The notes below the pieces were generated by a model. The model made no database searches. It was not told the origin of the DNA and was given only the letters and a program-made list of their open reading frames with translations. From positions 1 through 43,180 of the forward strand of contig NZ_LHZU01000117.1 in NCBI RefSeq assembly GCF_001580995.1: DNA of 43,180 nt, read 5' to 3'. Positions 7,890 to 15,708 of this stretch are shown here, one piece after another; within the stretch, counting starts at the first letter, position 1; each line of letters starts with the position of its first letter. Both the position numbers and the translations under genes were made by a program. This DNA comes from Acetobacter senegalensis. GTDB lineage: Bacteria > Pseudomonadota > Alphaproteobacteria > Acetobacterales > Acetobacteraceae.

Positions 7890-9122
7890 ATGACGTGGCT
7901 GACCGGGCTTTCCCGTGCAGAGAAAGCAACCTGCTTCTCCGCTTTTGGCGGCTGGATGCTTGATGCATTTGACTACATGATTTTCACCTTTGTCATTACC
8001 ACGCTTATTGCGCAGTGGCACATCAACGCGGCCTCTGCCGGGGCATTGGTGACAGTCACGTTGCTGTTTTCTTCCATTGGGGGATGGGGCGCAGGCATTC
8101 TGGCAGATCGGTTTGGCCGCGTGCGGCTGCTTCAGGCCAGCATCCTGTGGTTTTCCGCCTGCACATGCCTTATCGGGTTTTGCCAGAATTTCACACAGCT
8201 TTTTATTGTCCGTACCTTGCAAGGTATCGGCTTTGGCGGGGAATGGGCCGTAGGCTCCGTTCTGGTGGGGGAAATTGTGCGGCCCGAACACCGGGGGAAG
8301 GCAGTCGGGCTGATCCAGAGCGGCTGGGCCGTGGGGTGGGGTGCGGCGGCGGCGCTCTACGCGCTGGCCTTCAGTGTGCTGCCGCCCCATCTGGCGTGGC
8401 GCAGCCTGTTCTGGGTGGGTATTCTGCCCGCCTTTCTGGTGCTGTATGTGCGGCATCATGTACCGGAACCTGCGGGGTTCCAGGCGCTACAGGCCACGCG
8501 GCAGAAAGCGCAGGCTCAGCCGTTCTGGGCCATATTCAGCCCCGCTCTGTTCAGAACAACCGCACTTTCTGCGTTGCTGTGTCTTGGTATTCAGGGTGGA
8601 TATTACGCCATTACCACATGGCTTCCTACCTATCTGGAAAGGGAGCATGGGCTTTCTGTCATCCATACGGGTGAATATCTGATGGTGGTGATTATCGGCT
8701 CGTTTCTGGGGTATGTGTGCGGGGCGTTTCTGGCTGATGCCTGGGGCAGAAAACCCACATTTTCCTTTTTTGCGGTGCTTTCCCTGTGCAGCGTGATTGC
8801 CTACCTGCTGCTGCCGCTTACCAATATGGAAATGCTGATTGCAGGCTTCCCGCTCGGGTTTTCTGCATCGGGCATATATAGCGGTCTGGGGGCGTATTTG
8901 TCCGAACTGTTTCCGCAGGCGTTGCGGGCAAACGGGCAGGGATTTGCCTATAATTTTGGGCGCGCCATGGGGGCGTTCTTCCCCGGCCTTATCGGCTTTT
9001 TAAGCCAGAGCATGGGGCTGGGCAGGGCCATCTGCCTGTTCGCCGCCTGCGCTTATGGCGCTGTATTGCTGATTGTGCTCTGCCTGCCAGAAACAAAAGG
9101 CAAGGTTTTGCAGAATTTCTGA
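7890..9122 (+). CDS. MFS transporter, organic/aromatic acid:H+ symporter type
   Basis: 410 residues with about 12 hydrophobic segments, typical for the major facilitator family. The first helix contains GWMLDAFDYMIFTF, like the D-G-F-D motif of AAHS/SHS symporters. The loop between helices 2 and 3 reads GILADRFGRVRLLQ, the classical MFS signature; the half-repeat loop is FLADAWGRKPTFSF. The segment GEWAVGSVLVGEIVRPEHRGKAVG is characteristic of acid symporters. It presumably brings an organic acid into the cell for the hydrolase encoded just upstream. Confidence 0.85.
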   Translation: MTWLTGLSRAEKATCFSAFGGWMLDAFDYMIFTFVITTLIAQWHINAASAGALVTVTLLFSSIGGWGAGILADRFGRVRLLQASILWFSACTCLIGFCQNFTQLFIVRTLQGIGFGGEWAVGSVLVGEIVRPEHRGKAVGLIQSGWAVGWGAAAALYALAFSVLPPHLAWRSLFWVGILPAFLVLYVRHHVPEPAGFQALQATRQKAQAQPFWAIFSPALFRTTALSALLCLGIQGGYYAITTWLPTYLEREHGLSVIHTGEYLMVVIIGSFLGYVCGAFLADAWGRKPTFSFFAVLSLCSVIAYLLLPLTNMEMLIAGFPLGFSASGIYSGLGAYLSELFPQALRANGQGFAYNFGRAMGAFFPGLIGFLSQSMGLGRAICLFAACAYGAVLLIVLCLPETKGKVLQNF

Positions 9123-9146
9123 TTATTCATAGGAAAACAACAGCAG

Positions 9147-9184
9147 GCATGAATCCCTTCCCGTGCTGGCAAAAGGATTCATGC
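9147..9184. terminator. Hairpin between convergent genes
   Basis: Two perfect 10-bp arms, GCATGAATCC (9147-9156) and GGATTCATGC (9175-9184), 18 bases apart, lie between the MFS stop and the DUF1269 stop. A shorter GCCC/GGGC pair follows. There is no T-run, so this could be a two-way transcript end or an RNA-stabilising stem rather than a classical terminator. Confidence 0.4.
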
Positions 9185-9248
9185 CCCTGCATAGGGCACC
9201 GCTTCTGTCACCCTATTCCTGTTGTGTCTTTACCTGGCCTGTGGGGTT

Positions 9249-9785
9249 TCATGCGGCAGGCTGTGGCACAGCGGCTTTTTCAAGTACGTTTTTCAGTTGG
9301 GCTTCACTTTCAGGGGAAAGGGAGGTTTGCAGCACACGGGCGTGGCCCTTGAACTTCTGGAGATCTGCCAGCACTTTTTCAGGTTGCGCTTTGCGCACCA
9401 GAATGAACAGGGCAGAGGTATTGGGCGGAATGGTCTCGCTCAGAGATTTGATGAAATTATCATCAATACCGTAATCCGAGAGCTTGCCCGCCAGTGCGCC
9501 AGCCCCGGCGCCCACCACGCTGCCAGCTACAAACCCGGCCAGCGGGTTCAGGCACAGAAGCCCCACAAGCACGCCCCAGAACCCGCCGGAAAAAAGGCCC
9601 CAGGATGCACCAGCTTTTTCAAGGTTGATGCTCTGGTGCAAATGCACCTTGCCCTCGGCATCACGCACCACCACCACGGCGTCTTCAAGATCGAGCAGGT
9701 ATTCTTTCTGTAGTTTCCGGCATTCTTCCAACGCCAGTGTGGCGTCATTGGTATGGTCAAACCCCAGAACAACAAGATCAGACAT
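9249..9785 (-). CDS. DUF1269 family membrane-associated protein
   Basis: 178 residues. An AGGAGCG ribosome site precedes the ATG. The N-terminus (SDLVVLGFDHTNDATLALEE) and the acidic DLEDAVVVVRDAEGKVHLHQS strand are typical of DUF1269. A glycine- and alanine-rich hydrophobic hairpin occupies about residues 60-100 (GLFSGGFWGVLVGLL, FVAGSVVGAGAGALAG). The last part has a FIKSLSETIPPNTSALFILV segment, also a family block. Function is unknown; the family occurs near stress genes. It is transcribed towards the MFS gene. Confidence 0.85.
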   Translation of the reverse strand: MSDLVVLGFDHTNDATLALEECRKLQKEYLLDLEDAVVVVRDAEGKVHLHQSINLEKAGASWGLFSGGFWGVLVGLLCLNPLAGFVAGSVVGAGAGALAGKLSDYGIDDNFIKSLSETIPPNTSALFILVRKAQPEKVLADLQKFKGHARVLQTSLSPESEAQLKNVLEKAAVPQPAA

Positions 9786-9905
9786 GAAATTCGCTCCTTA
9801 TAGCGTAAGGGGAGACAGAGTATTCCGTCAGTCATTCTCCACGCTGTGGCGTAAGGATGCAGAAGCACAGCACCTTTGCCTAATGCGTTTTGCAGAAATC
9901 AGACA

Positions 9906-9952
9906 TTCATGAATTTTATAATTTCATGAAACAGGACCGATAAGTTCCTGAA
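9906..9952. promoter_or_regulatory. Repeated TTCATGAA palindromes between divergent genes
   Basis: TTCATGAA occurs at 9906-9913 and 9923-9930, with a related TTCCTGAA at 9945-9952. A TATAAT (9917-9922) lies between the first two. The cluster is in the 259-bp region between the divergent DUF1269 and DUF2501 genes. This looks like an operator cluster over a promoter; the regulator is not known to me. Confidence 0.4.
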
Positions 9953-10044
9953 AACAGCACGCATAACAGACCGGCATGCAGCTCACTTGTCCGCATGGCG
10001 GCCTCGCCTGATAGTGCGCACAAACATATATCAGGAGGTTTGAC

Positions 10045-10530
10045 ATGAAGGGGTTTCGTCACGTTGCCCTGCTGGCAGCCTGCGGTCTGGCTTTTGCTGG
10101 CGCTGCACACGCCCAGACAGCACTGAACACGGCGCCTGCGCCAGCCGCTATTGTACCAACCGCCACGTTGGGGAGTGAAGCCCCCATGACTGCATCAAAC
10201 GCCGCATCCGGCGTGCTGGATCATGATGGTGTGCCCACGGTTGACAACGCTACCGCAGGCAATATCGCCGGGCTGATGTATTATTGCTATGCCCGCGGCA
10301 TTGATGACGACACAACTGTGCGGTCCCTTGGCCGTTCTCTGGCCAAACGCGGTGATGTTCAGTCTGATGCCACATACCCCAGTGGTGGGGCTGGCCTGCT
10401 GCTGGTTGGCAGCGGTGGCCGTCTGCTTGACCTGAATACCCTTGGCAAGGACCAGCGCACCGCAACCTGTGCCCATGCTGCCCAGCGCGGCATTGAACTG
10501 GATGACGGTTCTTTCCTGCTGCCGTCCTGA
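10045..10530 (+). CDS. DUF2501-like secreted protein
   Basis: 161 residues with a textbook ribosome site (AGGAGG 7 bases before ATG). The N-terminus MKGFRHVALLAACGLAFAGA-AHA is a cleavable signal peptide. The mature part has the pattern of DUF2501 (YjjA family): AGNIAGLMYYCYARG, a D-x-x-Y-x-x-G-x-x-GLL block (SDATYPSGGAGLLLV) and a glycine turn before LDLNTLG, with two cysteines. Function is unknown; it should be periplasmic or secreted. It is a single gene with its own promoter region and a terminator behind it. Confidence 0.65.
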   Translation: MKGFRHVALLAACGLAFAGAAHAQTALNTAPAPAAIVPTATLGSEAPMTASNAASGVLDHDGVPTVDNATAGNIAGLMYYCYARGIDDDTTVRSLGRSLAKRGDVQSDATYPSGGAGLLLVGSGGRLLDLNTLGKDQRTATCAHAAQRGIELDDGSFLLPS

Positions 10531-10545
10531 TTTTTCAGGCATGGC

Positions 10546-10600
10546 CCCCTTCGCGTAGAATGTGGTTTCTGCGTGAAGGGGAGTGCAAACTTTCTTTTTT
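10546..10600 (+). terminator. Rho-independent terminator after the DUF2501 gene
   Basis: CCCCTTC (10546-10552) pairs with GAAGGGG (10575-10581), with possible extension by GC pairs, followed within ten bases by a T-rich tail (TTTCTTTTTT, 10591-10600). It stands 16 bases behind the stop codon. Confidence 0.6.
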
Positions 10601-10895
10601 AACGTCAGTGAAAAGAAGAAAGCGAGATACAGAACGGGCTTTTCAGGGTGTGAAAAGAGGCCCGTCTTCCTGATGCAACTCCATCGGGATAATAAGCTTT
10701 ATTTCGCACACAATAAGTCTGCTGCGTTTCGGATCAGAGACGGCTCTGAAAAGATGTTTCTTTGGAATCCTGTTTCTGATCGGCGCTTACAGGCAACGGC
10801 CTTTCTGGCGTGCCCAGCCTGACCTGACAGGATCACTTACCGAACTTTGCGGTTTACTTCGGTAATCGTTTTACTACGCGCGTTGCGGCTGCAGT
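10601..10895. other. Intergenic stretch without gene
   Basis: About 295 bp between the terminator and the 3' end of the CHCC protein gene. A 79-codon open frame starting upstream at 10583 lacks a proper start and resembles nothing; I see no gene or clear signal here. Confidence 0.4.
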
Positions 10896-11111
10896 TTAAT
10901 GGCCGTGGTCGTCATGCGCTCCGGGCTGAAGCACAAACAGGCGTGAACAGTAGGGGCATACGGTCTGGTGCCCACCAATTTTCAGCCACACGCGCGGATG
11001 CCCCAGCGCGCCAAGGCCACCATCGCACGCAATCTTGCGTCGATCCACCACAATGGTTTCCACATGCCCAAGCCGGGGACGGGGCACCGGGTTGGTTGGC
11101 TGAATGAGCAT
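10896..11111 (-). CDS. CHCC-type zinc-finger protein
   Basis: 71 residues, preceded by a strong AGGGAGG ribosome site. It matches the zf-CHCC family, whose eukaryotic member is the NDUFS6 subunit of complex I: ACDGGLGALGHPRVWLKIG followed by VCPYCSRLFVL. The four zinc ligands are Cys29, His38, Cys52 and Cys55. Bacterial members are short free-standing proteins of unclear role. Longer open frames on the opposite strand are shadows of this gene. Confidence 0.88.
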   Translation of the reverse strand: MLIQPTNPVPRPRLGHVETIVVDRRKIACDGGLGALGHPRVWLKIGGHQTVCPYCSRLFVLQPGAHDDHGH

Positions 11112-11543
11112 TCCGCAGATCCTCCCTGTAGCGCACGGTGCCCTTGTGCAGACATGTGCGGCCAGCCTGTTCGTTCAGCCCCATCCTCCCGCATGGCTTT
11201 TCCATGCGGGGCTACTGGCGCTGCTGTGGTGGGGATGATACGCGGTTGAAGGCCGAGTTCCTACCGTCCCTCTCATCCCATCCGCGTGAGCATGCTGTTT
11301 TTCCGACCGCTTCTTTCCCGTGCCAGCCGGGTTTTTCCCCGTAAACCAAGAGGGGACGCTCTGCACCCTGTGCTGAAATACCGGTTGCCGGTACAGCAGC
11401 GCCCCGCATGCAGATCAGCCCAGTCAGACCAAGGCAGGGGCGGGGAGGGTGTGTGCAGCACGATTTCCGTCACTCCTGTTTTGCGTGGCGCGGCCCGGTA
11501 TGGCTGGGTGCGGGGCGCTCTTACCCAGCATGATCTGCGCCGG
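11112..11543. other. Intergenic region between divergent genes
   Basis: About 430 bp between the divergent CHCC protein and lipoprotein genes. The only clear structure is a perfect 9-bp hairpin at 11188-11210. Open frames here lack ribosome sites and have arginine/proline-rich random composition, so I call no gene. Confidence 0.4.
11188..11210. other. Perfect 9-bp hairpin upstream of the CHCC gene
   Basis: CCCGCATGG (11188-11196), loop CTTTT, CCATGCGGG (11202-11210). It lies 77 bp upstream of the CHCC start, in the divergent region. It has no T-run in either direction. It could be an element of a leader RNA or a protein-binding site. Confidence 0.45.
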
Positions 11544-12650
11544 GTGAGGGCCGTTCTGTTGGGTCGGGAGCGCGATGGTTCTCCTTTATTGGGCCGGTTA
11601 GGGATGGCGGTGTTGGCGTTTGGGCTTGCGGCCTGCACAACAACTCTGCCGCCGCCGCCCAAGCCGCCTGCCCGTTTTGCGGCTGCCGCGCGGCTTGTGC
11701 CGCCTGATCACACTTTTGTTCTTTCTGATGGTGCGCGTATTCCGGCACGGGTCTGGCCCGCGCAACAGCAGGAACGGGCCGTGCTGCTGGCCCTGCACGG
11801 GTTCAATGACAGCCGGGATGCGTGGGAAGCTCCAGCCCCGTTTTTCTCGCAGCGCGGCATTACGGTCATTGCGCCAGATCAGCGGGGCTTTGGTCAGGCT
11901 CCTCTGCGTGGCGGGTGGGCTGGCTCCGCCCGGATGGTGGCGGATGTGCGTGAGGAAATAGCGCAGATTCAGCAGGCGCACCCGCACACACCGCTGTATC
12001 TGGCGGGCGAAAGTATGGGCGGTGCGGTGCTGATCCTGCTCATGGCGCAGCCGGATGCGCCAAAGGTGGCGGGCACGCTTCTGTTGGCCCCCGCCGTGTG
12101 GAATCTGGGGGCCGGGGCGGATATTCCGTTGCGGGTGCTGGCCAGTTTGTTCCCCAGAAATCTGGTAACAGGGCGAGAGCTCCCCGTGCACGTTGTAGCC
12201 AGTGACAATATGGCAGCGCTGATTCGCCTGTATTATGACCCGCTAACCCTTCGGGCCACACGGCTTGAGGCGTTGCAGGGGCTGGTGGCGCTTATGAAGC
12301 AGAGCGCCCATGCCGCACGCCATATTCATGGCCCCACCCTGTGCGTTTATGGGGACAAGGACCAACTGGTGCCGCCTTCCGTCATGGCGGAGGTCTGGCG
12401 AAGTATGCCCAAGCGGGTGCGGCTTGATCTGATACCGGGTGGCCATCATCTGCTGCTGCGGGACCGCAACGGCAGGCTGGTAATGCAGGACATGGTGGGA
12501 TGGATGACCACACCAGAGACATGGCTGCCGTCAGGCGGAGATAGCGCCGCCGCAGCATGGCTGGCGCAGGGCGTTGGAGAAACTGCGTTGGGCAAGAACA
12601 CGTTGCCCCTGCTCCTGCCCGCCCAAATGGATCAGCTTGCAGCCCCCTGA
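11544..12650 (+). CDS. Alpha/beta-hydrolase lipoprotein (monoacylglycerol-lipase-like)
   Basis: 368 residues from GTG 11544; ATG 11604 or TTG 11589 are other possible starts and none has a clear ribosome site. A hydrophobic stretch ending in the lipobox GLAAC shows a lipoprotein signal, followed by a Pro-rich linker. The hydrolase fold has LLALHGFNDSRDAW (oxyanion strand), IAPDQRGFGQ, the nucleophile elbow GESMGG, the acid in YGDKDQLVPP and the histidine in GGHHLLLRD, so the catalytic triad is complete. The set resembles lysophospholipase/monoacylglycerol lipase proteins. It probably acts on acyl esters at the outer side of a membrane. Confidence 0.82.
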   Translation: MRAVLLGRERDGSPLLGRLGMAVLAFGLAACTTTLPPPPKPPARFAAAARLVPPDHTFVLSDGARIPARVWPAQQQERAVLLALHGFNDSRDAWEAPAPFFSQRGITVIAPDQRGFGQAPLRGGWAGSARMVADVREEIAQIQQAHPHTPLYLAGESMGGAVLILLMAQPDAPKVAGTLLLAPAVWNLGAGADIPLRVLASLFPRNLVTGRELPVHVVASDNMAALIRLYYDPLTLRATRLEALQGLVALMKQSAHAARHIHGPTLCVYGDKDQLVPPSVMAEVWRSMPKRVRLDLIPGGHHLLLRDRNGRLVMQDMVGWMTTPETWLPSGGDSAAAAWLAQGVGETALGKNTLPLLLPAQMDQLAAP

Positions 12651-12936
12651 GACTGCGGGGCGTGTTGGCCCAGCCATACGTGGAAGATACGTGGAAGCGC
12701 CGGACAGAGATGGTGCGCGCGCAACAGAAAGAGCACACTACCGTTGATGGTTGGCGGCTACCGAGCCAACATTCCATCCTTATGCTCAGCCGTAATAGCA
12801 GGGCATACGAGTCTGAAAGAAAGCGGCCCATTGAAACAGCAGGAGGCGCTTTTTCTGAGGGAAAAGAGGGGAATTCCTTCTTCGCGCGCAATACGGGCTT
12901 GGCAGCTTCCCGCCTTTGCGCTAGGGAATGGCCCGT

Positions 12937-13013
12937 GGACCCGTAGCTCAGCTGGATAGAGCGTCGCCCTCCGAAGGCGAAGGTCGAAGGTTCGAATCCT
13001 TTCGGGTCCGCCA
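12937..13013 (+). tRNA. tRNA-Arg (anticodon CCG)
   Basis: A complete cloverleaf: acceptor GGACCCG paired with CGGGTCC, D-arm GCTC/GAGC, anticodon stem TCGCC/GGCGA with loop CTCCGAA giving anticodon CCG, T-arm GAAGG-TTCGAAT-CCTTT and an encoded 3' CCA. It reads codon CGG. The phage integrase gene starts its 3' end 43 bp further on, so the 3' half of this tRNA gene is the likely attachment site. Confidence 0.96.
12970..13013. other. Probable attL of the prophage
   Basis: Tyrosine-recombinase phages often integrate in the 3' half of tRNA genes and restore it with their own copy. Here a tRNA-Arg is immediately followed by an integrase gene pointing at it, and all genes beyond are phage genes. 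The core is therefore expected within the anticodon-arm to CCA segment. The matching attR is outside the window, so exact borders cannot be set. Confidence 0.55.
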
Positions 13014-13055
13014 TTTCCTAAATGAAATCGCAGTTTACCGCCAAATTTACAGAGT

Positions 13056-13087
13056 GTTAGACACTCTTAATTTTACCGTTAGACACT
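13056..13087. repeat. Direct repeat GTTAGACACT at the end of int
   Basis: Two exact 10-bp copies (13056-13065 and 13078-13087), 22 bp apart, overlap the integrase stop and last codons, 45-75 bp from the tRNA end. Position and spacing fit integrase arm-type sites. Confidence 0.4.
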
Positions 13088-14109
13088 TTCTCAAATTTGG
13101 CCATAGCTTCGAGAGCCATTTTTTTCTGCTCAACTGACTTTGTGTAGCGCATGACTTCGGTCAAAGATCGGTGCCCAAGAATCGCGGCGATTTGATGCGG
13201 GGTGCATCCGGCTTCTGCCAATCTTCTTCCGGCGGCTTTGCGCAAACCATGCGGGGAGCAGCGCAATGGAAGTCCTGCCGCAGCGCACCAATCCTTGAAG
13301 ACATTGTAAAAGCCGTTCACGCCATATGGTTTCCCATCACTGATACGCGAAAGGTAAGTCTGGCCGTGTCCGTTCCAGTCGCCTAACTCATCCTTTAGGT
13401 CTGAGTGTATCGGTATCCAGAGACATTCGCTGGTCTTCTCCTGCCGGACGTAGATCATATTCTCCTGCACATCAGATGGTCCCATGCGTACAACATCGCT
13501 GCGCCGTTGGCCGGTGTAAAGCATGAGGGAGAGTGCAAGTCTCTGCTGCGTTCCCTTGGTCCATTTTGTCAGATACTGCTCTATCTCCGCGTCGGTCCAG
13601 GCATGGATGCCTTCGCTCTTCTGCCGCTTCACCTTTACCGATGCCGTAGGATCATCCTCTCTCCACCCCTTGCTGATAGCGAACTGCATCAACTGGCTTA
13701 GAAGCCTGCGTATGCGCGTTCTGGTTGTGGGGGCATCGCCAAGGGCGCTGATTACAGCCCTTGCGTGATGCGCTTCCATTTCCGCGAACGGGCCTTGCCC
13801 AACTGGATCTGAACGTATCCGTTGCAGCAGCCTATTATACACCGCCTGAGTGCTCTTCTTCAGGCTCAGGTATTCATCAGATTTCTGCCATTGGATGATG
13901 AGAAATTCGAGGGAGCCTGATTGGACGCGTTTCTTCCCAATCTCACTTAGCGCTGAATCATTCAATGCGGCGCCGTACGCTGCCATGAAATCAGGGGCGG
14001 TAATATCAGGAAGGGGGATATCCTGCCGACCCTTCCTGCGCAAATAATAACGCGTCTTCCCCCGGCAATCTCTATAGATTTTTAGATACTTCAGCTTCAC
14101 GCTTGGCAA
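13057..14109 (-). CDS. int: Phage integrase (tyrosine recombinase)
   Basis: 350 residues, usual length for a phage integrase. An N-terminal arm-binding and SAM-like core-binding part precedes the catalytic domain (about 165-340). Catalytic residues are visible: Arg203 in LYTGQRRSDV, Lys225 in QEKTS, His287/Arg290 in SPHGLRK, His313 in LGHRSLTEV and the nucleophile Tyr322. It cuts and joins the phage attachment site with the 3' end of the adjoining tRNA-Arg. Its start overlaps the excisionase gene by 38 bp, so both come from the end of the leftward operon. Confidence 0.95.
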   Translation of the reverse strand: MPSVKLKYLKIYRDCRGKTRYYLRRKGRQDIPLPDITAPDFMAAYGAALNDSALSEIGKKRVQSGSLEFLIIQWQKSDEYLSLKKSTQAVYNRLLQRIRSDPVGQGPFAEMEAHHARAVISALGDAPTTRTRIRRLLSQLMQFAISKGWREDDPTASVKVKRQKSEGIHAWTDAEIEQYLTKWTKGTQQRLALSLMLYTGQRRSDVVRMGPSDVQENMIYVRQEKTSECLWIPIHSDLKDELGDWNGHGQTYLSRISDGKPYGVNGFYNVFKDWCAAAGLPLRCSPHGLRKAAGRRLAEAGCTPHQIAAILGHRSLTEVMRYTKSVEQKKMALEAMAKFEKVSNGKIKSV

Positions 14110-14341
14110 GAAGCACGTCCCATGAATTTGTTGGTTTCAGACTGATTGGCCGCCCAGATCGTCTACTCAAGAAGGCATCAAGATCCTCTATCAGCCAGAC
14201 TTTCCTGCCTTCCGTGATCTTGATGCCTTCAAGCTCCTTTGCTGCCAGAGCGCGAAATGCACTAACCGACAAGCCAAGGTATTCTGCGGCTTCTTTGGCG
14301 CGCATTACCTTGCGTTTTACGGGGGAAAGCGTCTCACCCAT
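14072..14341 (-). CDS. Excisionase-like HTH (MerR/AlpA type)
   Basis: 89 residues from the ATG at 14339-14341, preceded by GGAGGGG at correct spacing. The sequence MRAKEAAEYLGLSVSAFRAL is the winged-HTH of excisionase/AlpA DNA-binding proteins, followed by the wing (EGRKVWLIEDLDAFL). Being directly upstream of, and overlapping, the integrase gene fits an excisionase that directs prophage excision. Confidence 0.75.
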   Translation of the reverse strand: MGETLSPVKRKVMRAKEAAEYLGLSVSAFRALAAKELEGIKITEGRKVWLIEDLDAFLSRRSGRPISLKPTNSWDVLLAKREAEVSKNL

Positions 14342-14723
14342 CCACCCCTCCCAACGCATCGATGCTTGCGGGCGGGGCTGGTAGGGGCTGCCAGTGGGTT
14401 AGAACTGGCCGGCAGGCAATCGACCCATCCTGCCAAAGCTCATACTCCCACCATACAACTCCCAAATAAGGCTCTATTGGAGAGAGCGCATCGGCTTTCT
14501 GTGTTCCGTACGCTATAATCTCCGTACCATCCTTCGGCGCACTCTCAATCGGCCTCCAAGCCGCAGCGTCTGCTGCTGCGAGGGCTGCGGTTATTGCTAC
14601 GCGAAACTCTCCCGCCGCATACGGTTCGCGCTCATTGTACTGGGCAAATGTTTCGCCAGATTTAAACTGCACAGTATTGGTCCATGCAGCATAAATAGCC
14701 GCCTCAATTCTTGGGTCAGTCAT
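14334..14723 (-). CDS. DUF551-like phage protein
   Basis: 129 residues; the ATG at 14723 forms an ATGA overlap with the preceding stop. The block WRPIESAPKDGTEIIAY and the C-terminal THWQPLPAPP are typical of the DUF551 family of phage proteins. Function is unknown. Confidence 0.7.
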   Translation of the reverse strand: MTDPRIEAAIYAAWTNTVQFKSGETFAQYNEREPYAAGEFRVAITAALAAADAAAWRPIESAPKDGTEIIAYGTQKADALSPIEPYLGVVWWEYELWQDGSIACRPVLTHWQPLPAPPASIDALGGVDG

Positions 14724-14878
14724 GGAGCATAGTCCTTCTTTTGGCTTTGCATGCAACCGCGCCTTTGGCACTGCCGATATAAGAAATCGTCATTACGCAC
14801 CCATGAATATTCGAGACGCCATTTGGTCCACTTATGTCCAAAGAGCTTGCAGAGTGCTTTACCGATAAAACGCCTCAT
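14720..14878 (-). CDS. Small phage protein with zinc-ribbon-like ends
   Basis: 52 residues. Start and stop both overlap the neighbouring genes (TGATG with the gene before, ATGA with the gene after). It reads MRRFIGKALCKLFGHKWTKW and later RQCQRRGCMQS. The GHKW motif plus Cys pairs are common in small phage proteins thought to bind zinc. No function is known. Confidence 0.7.
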   Translation of the reverse strand: MRRFIGKALCKLFGHKWTKWRLEYSWVRNDDFLYRQCQRRGCMQSQKKDYAP

Positions 14879-15183
14879 CACCCCACCTCCCGCGCTGCGT
14901 CGATGGTTTCGCGCAGTGTCTGCTTACCCTCAGAAAAACTAATGTGGTTGATACCGATTTCCCATCCGCTTGCGAACTTGTGAATATCTGCAAGTGGTAG
15001 TTTCTCCAACCAATCCAGCCGCTCACTATCGCGCCCAATCTCCGCCCGCACGCGCTGTTCTGCCCGGCGTTCGGCTTCGAGTATATGTTCGCGTACCACG
15101 AGAACCGAATACCCATCGCCAGCGCCGGTTTCGTCTACTAGCGTTTGTGCCAGGTCTTCAATCTGCTCCTCTCTCGTCCTCAT
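14878..15183 (-). CDS. Phage protein of unknown function
   Basis: 101 residues, mostly helical and charged. The segment GRDSERLDWLEK and the end LRETIDAAREVG are a pattern often seen in small proteins of alphaproteobacterial prophages (RLDWL ... IDAA). It overlaps the upstream gene by 4 bp (ATGA). Confidence 0.7.
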   Translation of the reverse strand: MRTREEQIEDLAQTLVDETGAGDGYSVLVVREHILEAERRAEQRVRAEIGRDSERLDWLEKLPLADIHKFASGWEIGINHISFSEGKQTLRETIDAAREVG

Positions 15184-15539
15184 GGCTCGGCTCCTAGGTT
15201 GCGGATTTGCTCTGCTGCGTCGTTACATCCTAAATATTCAAAATCGCGGCCCGATTTTTCGTAGGTGTCCTCGCACACTTTCGCGCACCGTTCTCGCTCA
15301 GCCGCCAGCATCTCAGCTATCTGCGCGGGGGTGAGGACGGGGGCGATATATTTATAATCTCGAACTATATATTTACTCGATAGAGGTTTATTACCTTCGT
15401 CACTAATCCATTTTCCCTTCTTATAGCCAACTACATCAAAACCGTCTTCATCTATTCGTTTCAGGAGGTGCCACCCATCCCGCTCAGGATACATCGGCAC
15501 ACCGGGCCGCTCGGGGTTGGGCCAGTTAGTGTCAGTCAT
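15180..15539 (-). CDS. Phage protein of unknown function
   Basis: 119 residues from the ATG at 15537-15539. The middle is a small aromatic and glycine-rich domain (GWHLLKRIDEDGFDVVGYKK, KWISDEG), and the C-terminal part (LTPAQIAEMLAAERERCAKV, AAEQIRNLG) is a helical block that recurs in phage early genes. It overlaps both neighbours by a few bases. Confidence 0.7.
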   Translation of the reverse strand: MTDTNWPNPERPGVPMYPERDGWHLLKRIDEDGFDVVGYKKGKWISDEGNKPLSSKYIVRDYKYIAPVLTPAQIAEMLAAERERCAKVCEDTYEKSGRDFEYLGCNDAAEQIRNLGAEP

Positions 15540-15708
15540 TTTTCCACGCCTCCGGGTCAGATGATGTGGCAGGGATACCGTGCTTCTTTTCAATCACGTC
15601 ATTTATGCCCCGGTCTGGGCAGCAATTCAGAGAGCCTTTAGATAGATACTCTTGCCGTTTTGTCTCTGAACAGCCGCAGCCCCGGCAATATCTTTCAGGT
15701 GTTGTCAT
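15532..15708 (-). CDS. Small Cys-rich phage protein
   Basis: 58 residues from the ATG at 15706-15708, in ATGA overlap with the gene before. YCRGCGCSETKR near the N-terminus and LNCCPDRG supply five cysteines, suggesting a zinc-binding mini-domain. It ends in GIPATSSDPEAWKND. Unknown function. Confidence 0.7.
   Translation of the reverse strand: MTTPERYCRGCGCSETKRQEYLSKGSLNCCPDRGINDVIEKKHGIPATSSDPEAWKND

Noticed and set aside
10847..11107. 86-codon plus-strand frame
   Set aside because: Shadow of the conserved CHCC zinc-finger gene on the minus strand.
12382..13014. 210-codon minus-strand frame beginning with MADPKGFEPSTFAF
   Set aside because: Its first 25 codons are the reverse of the tRNA-Arg gene, a known annotation artefact; the rest is the shadow of the lipoprotein gene.
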